A DNA stretch of 64,000 bases, taken from positions 1 to 64,000 of the forward strand of contig CAINED010000072.1 in the NCBI GenBank assembly GCA_903847605.1. Direction: 5' to 3'. Below, piece by piece: positions 59,281 through 64,000 of this stretch. A program made the position numbers and the translations under genes. Below the pieces are notes generated by a model that searched no databases, was not told the origin of the DNA, and saw nothing but the letters and a program-made list of their open reading frames with translations. Source of the stretch: an uncultured Hyphomicrobiales bacterium (GTDB lineage Bacteria > Pseudomonadota > Alphaproteobacteria > Rhizobiales > Beijerinckiaceae). The stretch's first letter is position 1; every line of letters starts with the position of its first letter.

Positions 59281-59739
59281 TTATTTCATCGCCGAATCGT
59301 AAGCGCTCTTCACGGCCGCTTCGAAACCTTTCCGGATTGCAAACTGTTTCACGATATTGTCCGTGATAAACGCCGACGCCGGTGAGACGAGCCCTTTTAC
59401 GGCGCGGCTGAAGTAAACCGCATAGATACCGTCAGCAATAAGGCTGCGCGCAAAATTCAGGAACATGTTCATGGCCACGTTCCCGAACGTCGGATCCTTT
59501 TCGATAACGTCAGGATCTGCGCGCCCCTGCATAGCGACTTCGACAAGCGCAGAACCCTTCAGCTTTAATGGCGAAATCTTGCCGGCGCCCCATTCACCCC
59601 AACTTACCTTTCCATCTTTGTTACCATCATAGTCGTCGTAGAACGCGACGACGACGACCGCACTGTCGCCAATAAATCCGATAGCGCCGATATCTTTGGA
59701 AAACTTTTCGACGACAATCCAGGACATCTCATCGGCCAT
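59281..59739 (-). CDS. Small EF-hand-containing protein, unknown function
   Basis: 152 residues from the ATG at 59739 (GGGGAGAC upstream). One perfect EF-hand loop, DGNKDGKVSWGE (about 38-49), provides the 1, 3, 5 and 12 ligands for Ca2+. Before it is a hydrophobic strand, VVVVAFYDDY; after it come helices and a tail KSAYDSAMK. No signal peptide is seen. The segment and its flanks look less GC-rich than the rest and have different codon use, which suggests it was acquired. A single EF-hand would need to pair as a dimer or with a cryptic hand. Confidence 0.7.
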   Translation of the reverse strand: MADEMSWIVVEKFSKDIGAIGFIGDSAVVVVAFYDDYDGNKDGKVSWGEWGAGKISPLKLKGSALVEVAMQGRADPDVIEKDPTFGNVAMNMFLNFARSLIADGIYAVYFSRAVKGLVSPASAFITDNIVKQFAIRKGFEAAVKSAYDSAMK

Positions 59740-59953
59740 GTTACGTCTCCCCTGAATGAGAAGCTGAAAAGCTCCTAAAATTCTTGTCCAATTCTCGAAG
59801 GCTAGCGGAAAATCAGGGAGAAATCCAATATGCATCCTCTTGCCGAAGCAAGAGAAATTTTTGATTAGTTTTGATCCGGAATGCAAAATTCTTGCGTTGG
59901 CGAACCATAGGCGCTAACTGTCAATGAAAACAATCGATCATGCGGAGGACGCC

Positions 59954-60817
59954 ATGACCATCGCCGCCACAAAACTGTTCGAGATCGTGCCGCTGACAAA
60001 ACATATAGGCGCGGAAATTCGCGGGCTCGACCTTTCCAAGCCCGTCGACGAGCAGACACAGAAGGCGCTCTATCAGGCCTGGCTGGATCATGTCGTTCTC
60101 ATCTTCCGCGGCCAGAACCTCTCGCAGGAAGACCATGTCCGCGCCACCAGGATATTCGGCGAACATGCGCCGATCCGCCGCCCGCCCAAATATTTTCCGC
60201 CGGGCTTCAACCGGGTGCTGCCGGGCATTATGTTCATCTCGAACATCCGCGAGAACGGCGAACCCATCGGCGCGCTGCCCGACGGCGAGATGATGTTTCA
60301 TCACGACATGATCCATCACGAAATTCCCGACAAGGGCACGCTGCTCTATTCGATCGAGATACCAAGCTACGGCGGGAATACGTTGTTCGCGAGCGGCTAT
60401 GCCGCCTACGATACGCTCGATCCCGAGTTGAAAAAGAAGCTCGAGGGCAAATGGGCGAAACATCACTATAACTATGGATCGACCATCAAGGGTGACGGGA
60501 AGGGAACGGAAGCCTTTGCCGCTGCAAAACATCCGATCTTCCGCACGCACGAGGAGAGCGGGCGCAAGGCCGTCTACGTCAATCGCCTCATGACGGTCGG
60601 CATCGAAGGCATGGACGACAGGGAGGCCGAGCCGCTTCTCGAAGCCCTTTTCGACCATGCGGAAAAGCCGGAGTTCGTCTATTCGCACAGCTGGAAAGTC
60701 GGCGATCTCATGATCTGGGACAACCGCTGCTCGACCCATGCGCGCGAGGATTTTCCCGCAGACCAGCGCCGCCTGATGCTGCGCACGACGGTGGTCTCGA
60801 ACGTGCGGCCTTATTGA
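59954..60817 (+). CDS. TauD/TfdA-family Fe(II)/2-oxoglutarate dioxygenase
   Basis: 287 residues from the ATG at 59954, with GGAGG just upstream; an earlier ATG at 59924 lacks one. The iron ligands are H-x-D at about His116 and Asp118 (MMFHHDMIHHE) and the distal His262 in RCSTHARED; the 2-oxoglutarate-binding Arg277 is in RRLMLRTTV. It hydroxylates substrates such as taurine, 2,4-D or other sulfonates, acids and ethers. It is followed by an enolase-superfamily gene (22-base gap) and a decarboxylase-like gene (6-base gap), so it starts a three-gene catabolic operon. Confidence 0.95.
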   Translation: MTIAATKLFEIVPLTKHIGAEIRGLDLSKPVDEQTQKALYQAWLDHVVLIFRGQNLSQEDHVRATRIFGEHAPIRRPPKYFPPGFNRVLPGIMFISNIRENGEPIGALPDGEMMFHHDMIHHEIPDKGTLLYSIEIPSYGGNTLFASGYAAYDTLDPELKKKLEGKWAKHHYNYGSTIKGDGKGTEAFAAAKHPIFRTHEESGRKAVYVNRLMTVGIEGMDDREAEPLLEALFDHAEKPEFVYSHSWKVGDLMIWDNRCSTHAREDFPADQRRLMLRTTVVSNVRPY

Positions 60818-60839
60818 AAACTGCGCGGGGGCAGGGCCG

Positions 60840-61937
60840 ATGAAAATCACGCGCATCGAACCGATGCTGATCGGCCTTCCCTACGATCACGGCGGGCCGA
60901 AATCCGCCGACCTCACGGGCGCGATCCGCAACACGATGGACGCGCTCTATGTGAAGGTCGAAACCGACGAGGGCGTCACCGGCTGGGGCGAGGCTTTCGG
61001 TTTCGGCGGCTGCGCGCTGACCCATGCCGCCTATGAGCGTCTCGTCACGCCGATTGCGCTCGGCAAGGACGCCGTCGATATCGAAGGCACGATGGCCGAC
61101 TTGCACAAGCGCGTCGTCAATCTCGGCCGCAACGGCGCGGCGATCTTCGCGCTGTCAGGCATCGACGTTGCGCTGTGGGATATCCGCGGCAAGATCACGG
61201 GCAAGCCGCTGCACAAGCTACTCAACGCCAATTCGCGCGCGAGCGTGCCGGCCTATGCGAGCCTGTTGCGCCTCAACGAACCGCAATACGTTTCGAAGGT
61301 CAGCGAGCAGGCGCTGAAGCGCGGCTATAAGGATATCAAGCTGCATGAGCGTACCGTCGACTGCGTGAAGGCCGCGCGCGATGTTCTGGGCCCTGCGCCC
61401 AAGCTGATGGTCGATACCAATTGCCAGTGGACGCCCGAAATGGCGCTCGAAATGGCGAAGGCTTTCGAGCCCTTCGATCTCGCCTGGCTGGAAGAGCCGA
61501 TCAATCCTCCTGACGATTACAAGGCGCTGGCCGCGCTCCGGCGCGCGCAGCCCATTCCCATTGCTGCCGGGGAAAACCTCGGCAACTTCTTCGACGTTCG
61601 CAACATCATCGACGCCAGGGCGGTGGATGTCGTGCAGCCCGACGCCGTCAAGATGGGCGGCGTCACCGAACTGTGGAAGGCAATTCGCTATGCGCGCGAG
61701 GCGGGCGTCCGCGTCGATCCGCATTCGCCCCTTTATGGTCCCGGCTGGATCGCAACCGTGCATGTCGTCGCCGCCATGGCGCAGGATGCGCTGGCGGAAT
61801 TCTACTACGCCGATCTCGAACAATCGCCGCTCGGCGACATGATCTATCCGCAGAACGGTTTTATGCACGTGCCGGACGGGCCGGGGTTGGGCATCGATGT
61901 GGATGAGAAGATCGTCGCGAAATACCGGCGGATGTAG
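60840..61937 (+). CDS. Mandelate racemase/muconate lactonising enzyme family protein
   Basis: 365 residues. The active site is canonical: Lys167-Leu-His169 (K-x-H, DIKLHE), metal ligands Asp192 (MVDTN), Glu218 (WLEEP) and Glu245 (AAGEN), and a His near 297 in VDPHSPLYGPG. The K-x-H type occurs in glucarate/mandelate-like and related dehydratase subgroups. It would dehydrate or racemise a sugar acid or 2-hydroxyacid with Mg2+ in the cytosol. It is the second gene of the TauD operon. In contrast to the enzyme at 37635, all metal ligands are intact. Confidence 0.95.
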   Translation: MKITRIEPMLIGLPYDHGGPKSADLTGAIRNTMDALYVKVETDEGVTGWGEAFGFGGCALTHAAYERLVTPIALGKDAVDIEGTMADLHKRVVNLGRNGAAIFALSGIDVALWDIRGKITGKPLHKLLNANSRASVPAYASLLRLNEPQYVSKVSEQALKRGYKDIKLHERTVDCVKAARDVLGPAPKLMVDTNCQWTPEMALEMAKAFEPFDLAWLEEPINPPDDYKALAALRRAQPIPIAAGENLGNFFDVRNIIDARAVDVVQPDAVKMGGVTELWKAIRYAREAGVRVDPHSPLYGPGWIATVHVVAAMAQDALAEFYYADLEQSPLGDMIYPQNGFMHVPDGPGLGIDVDEKIVAKYRRM

Positions 61938-61943
61938 CCTGAC

Positions 61944-62918
61944 ATGAGCGATCTCAAACTGACCCTTGCCTGCTGGGACTACGACCGCACGCGCCCGCTC
62001 ATCGACGGACATGTGAAGGCCGAAGGCGTGGATCTCGACATCAAGGTGTTGCGTCCCCGGCAGATGTTTCCGCGCATGCTGGAAGACAAGGAATTTCACG
62101 CCTCCGAATTGTCGCTGGCCTCGCTCGTCTCCCTGATCGGGCGCGGGGACTGTCCGTTTGTCGGCATTCCCGTCCCCGTGTCCAAATTCTTTCGCCACTC
62201 GTGCATCTATGTGCGCAAGGATGCGGGCATACGTACGCCCATGGATCTGCGCGGCAAGCGCGTCGGCACGACGCAATATTCCTCGACGGCCGTCACTTTC
62301 ATGCGCGGCATGTTGCAGGACGAATACGGCCTGCGCGCGTCCGACATGCACTGGTTCATGGGCGGGCTGACGGCCCCCACCGAACGCCCGCTCATTCCGC
62401 TCGACCTGCCTGCGGATGTGAAGCTCGAATTCCTGCCGGATGGGGAAACGCTCGAGAAGATGATGATCGAGGGGCGTCTCGACGCTTTGATGTCGATCTA
62501 CATTCCCAAATTGCTGAAAGACGAATGGCCGGGCCTCGTGCGGCTGTTTCCCGATTTCAAGCAGACCGAGATCGAATACTACGGACGTACCGGCATCTTT
62601 CCGGTCATGCATACAATCGCACTGCGGCGCGACGTGTGGGAAGAGCATCCCTGGGTCGCACGCGCCTTGCACAAGGCATTTTGCGAAGCGCGCGACATTG
62701 CCGTGGAAGGCCTTTGGGATACGGATGCGCTACGTCTCGCGCTGCCCTTCCTCATGGATCACGTCGAGGAAAACTGGCGCGTCTTCGGCAAGGATTTCTG
62801 GAGTTACGATTACGAGAAGAACCGCCCGGCGCTGGAGGCCATTGGCCGTTATGTCTTCGAACAAGGCTTTTCACCGCGCGTGGTGAAGCCCGAGGAAATC
62901 TGGCCGGCGATGGCGTGA
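61944..62918 (+). CDS. 4,5-dihydroxyphthalate decarboxylase-like protein (binding-protein fold)
   Basis: 324 residues, start 6 bases after the MR/MLE stop. LTLACWDYDRTRPLIDGHVKAEGVDLDIKVL, FHASELSLASLVSLIGRGDCPFVGIPVPVSKFFRHSCIYVR and DLRGKRVGTTQYSSTAVTFMRGMLQDEYG are marks of the dihydroxyphthalate decarboxylase family, a periplasmic-binding-protein-like fold. No signal peptide is seen, which points to an enzyme or intracellular binder rather than a transporter receptor. It probably decarboxylates an aromatic or cyclic acid made by the two preceding enzymes, but this is inference. It is followed by repeat copy 6. Confidence 0.92.
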   Translation: MSDLKLTLACWDYDRTRPLIDGHVKAEGVDLDIKVLRPRQMFPRMLEDKEFHASELSLASLVSLIGRGDCPFVGIPVPVSKFFRHSCIYVRKDAGIRTPMDLRGKRVGTTQYSSTAVTFMRGMLQDEYGLRASDMHWFMGGLTAPTERPLIPLDLPADVKLEFLPDGETLEKMMIEGRLDALMSIYIPKLLKDEWPGLVRLFPDFKQTEIEYYGRTGIFPVMHTIALRRDVWEEHPWVARALHKAFCEARDIAVEGLWDTDALRLALPFLMDHVEENWRVFGKDFWSYDYEKNRPALEAIGRYVFEQGFSPRVVKPEEIWPAMA

Positions 62919-62920
62919 TA

Positions 62921-63011
62921 TCATCCCGGCAAATGCGAAGCATTTAACCGGGAGCGCGGCGTGACCGATCTAATTGCGATCCCGGCTCTCGCTTCGCGCG
63001 GCTGGGATGAC
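62921..63011. repeat. Palindromic intergenic repeat, family A (copy 6)
   Basis: Starts tcatcccgg and ends gctgggatgac, with stems aaatgcgaagcattt and gatcccggctctcgcttcgcg (split by its centre). It lies between the convergent decarboxylase-like gene and the DUF4340 gene. Confidence 0.8.
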
Positions 63012-63019
63012 TGCCGTCT

Positions 63020-64000
63020 TCAGCTCTTCACGGCTTCGGTGAAATCTTCGAGCTTCCAGCCCATGATTTCAAAGTAGCGTGGAATGAGCTTGAATTCGAA
63101 GCCTTCCATCTTCGGCTTCAGGTCTTCGGCGCGCTTCTTCGAGTCGTCCGTCGTGCCCTCGACCGTGAGGCGCACCCAGCCGTCCTCGAACTTGCCCACC
63201 GATTGAACCGTCACGACGAGGCCATCGCGATCCTTGGCGACGAGCTTGCGTCCCGTAGGTTTCAATTCTTCCTTCGGCTGGCGCACTTCCTCGAAGCTGA
63301 GCGGATCGACCATGAAGGCGACGCGCAGCGACTTGTTCGTGTCTTCCTTGCGACCTTCGGGCACTTCGCTCGCGAGCTTGAGATCCTCGCCCTTCTTCGC
63401 TGAAGCGAACTTGATGTCAGGCAGTTCGCCGCCCGATAGCTCGACGCTTTCGAGCGCCTCCTTGTTCATGTTGAAGAAGTTGATCTCGAACCATGCCGTA
63501 TGCGGCGCGGGCACATTGGTCGTGCCGCGCACGAGCCATGTCTGCTTGTCGTTACCGAAGCGCATGTACTGGCCGGCGCGCGCGCCGCCGACCGAGGCTT
63601 CGCGGTTGCCGACCCAGAAGCTGGCGAGAACATTGTTCTTGCCGTCGCGAATGACGATTTCGCGCCCAGCCTTGTCGCTCTTGTCCTTTTCAGGATCGGC
63701 TAGGCCGAGATCGACATAGCGTTTCTCGTCGGCCGTCTTCGCTTCCTCGAAACTCAGCGCCGCGGCATTGCCCACGAGGTCACGAAAGAGTTCGGGCTTC
63801 ACCGCATATTTGGAATCCTTGTCGAAAAAGCCCTTGTCGGTGCGCTCGACGGTGAAAGTGCGATCCTTGTCGCGGATTGTGATAGTCGCGATGTCGTTCG
63901 CCTTCGCCGCCAGTTCGGGAAAGACCGCGACGCCGCGCCTGTCGCCGGCAAAACGCTGCGGCGAGGTGGTGTAGGTGTAGGACGTCAGCGCGATCGCGAC
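63020..64000 (-). CDS. DUF4340 domain-containing protein, 5' part outside window
   Basis: At least 327 codons, open to the window edge; the frame continues upstream of an internal GTG at 63802 with family-like residues (IALTSYTYTTSPQRFAGDRRGVAVFPELAAKAND). DUF4340 proteins have an N-terminal membrane anchor and a beta-rich periplasmic part, and lie in the gliding-motility-auxiliary (GldG-like) ABC-transporter operons; the upstream genes would be beyond 64000. The VYVDLGLADPEKDK-like region and the VPAPHTAWFEINFFNMN segment fit this family. The start is not in view. Confidence 0.85.
   Translation of the reverse strand, partial: VAIALTSYTYTTSPQRFAGDRRGVAVFPELAAKANDIATITIRDKDRTFTVERTDKGFFDKDSKYAVKPELFRDLVGNAAALSFEEAKTADEKRYVDLGLADPEKDKSDKAGREIVIRDGKNNVLASFWVGNREASVGGARAGQYMRFGNDKQTWLVRGTTNVPAPHTAWFEINFFNMNKEALESVELSGGELPDIKFASAKKGEDLKLASEVPEGRKEDTNKSLRVAFMVDPLSFEEVRQPKEELKPTGRKLVAKDRDGLVVTVQSVGKFEDGWVRLTVEGTTDDSKKRAEDLKPKMEGFEFKLIPRYFEIMGWKLEDFTEAVKS

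Overview
This 64-kb window is GC-rich chromosomal DNA from an alphaproteobacterium, most likely of the order Hyphomicrobiales (Rhizobiales). The grounds are codon use, a porin fragment of the rhizobial type, typical short palindromic intergenic repeats, and a very large number of tripartite-tricarboxylate (TctC/'Bug') binding proteins. I see no rRNA, tRNA, CRISPR array, transposase or integrase. Coding density is high. Most start codons could be fixed by a ribosome binding site or by ATGA-type overlaps with the gene before.

Layout. 57-2904: an Ldh-family dehydrogenase divergent from an alpha/beta hydrolase, then a glutathione S-transferase. 2990-10327: an envelope-glycan block. A plus-strand run (small EamA/SMR-like membrane protein, NAD-dependent sugar epimerase, class III aminotransferase) converges at a strong terminator with a minus-strand operon of UbiA-type phosphoribosyl/prenyl transferase, DprE1-like FAD oxidoreductase and GT-C-like membrane glycosyltransferase. 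This resembles the mycobacterial decaprenylphosphoryl-arabinose route and is the most interesting system here. 10569-12221: a sulfatase/phosphonate monoester hydrolase with an unusual nucleophile motif. 12327-15685: livFGMH branched-chain amino-acid-type ABC genes without a binding protein, divergent from a hydrolase, a luciferase-like monooxygenase, an SDR and a split chromate transporter. 20154-30850: a GST, three Bug proteins, a CopA copper ATPase, a DUF2189 protein and a DevBCA-type exporter.

31039-45717: a methyltransferase, a ThDP enzyme, a secreted protein, a Rieske oxygenase, five further Bug proteins (three of them around an odd enolase-superfamily enzyme), a porin C-terminal remnant, the isoquinoline-1-oxidoreductase-like IorAB pair and a small ankyrin protein. 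45826-52296: a GMC oxidoreductase, a phytase-like secreted protein, two luciferase-like monooxygenases and an IclR regulator with a clear palindromic operator. 52394-56054: a TRAP transporter with an enlarged DctM. 56245-64000: a low-complexity secreted protein, an MFS exporter, a 2-hydroxyacid dehydrogenase, an EF-hand protein, a TauD dioxygenase / MR-MLE / dihydroxyphthalate-decarboxylase-like operon and a partial DUF4340 gene.

Taken together this is an accessory catabolic and uptake region of a metabolically versatile soil-type organism. There are eight orphan Bug receptors with no TctA/TctB membrane partners nearby, many flavin, Fe or Mo oxidoreductases, and an unusual lipid-linked sugar locus. 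Three families of palindromic repeats sit between genes and often directly follow stop codons.
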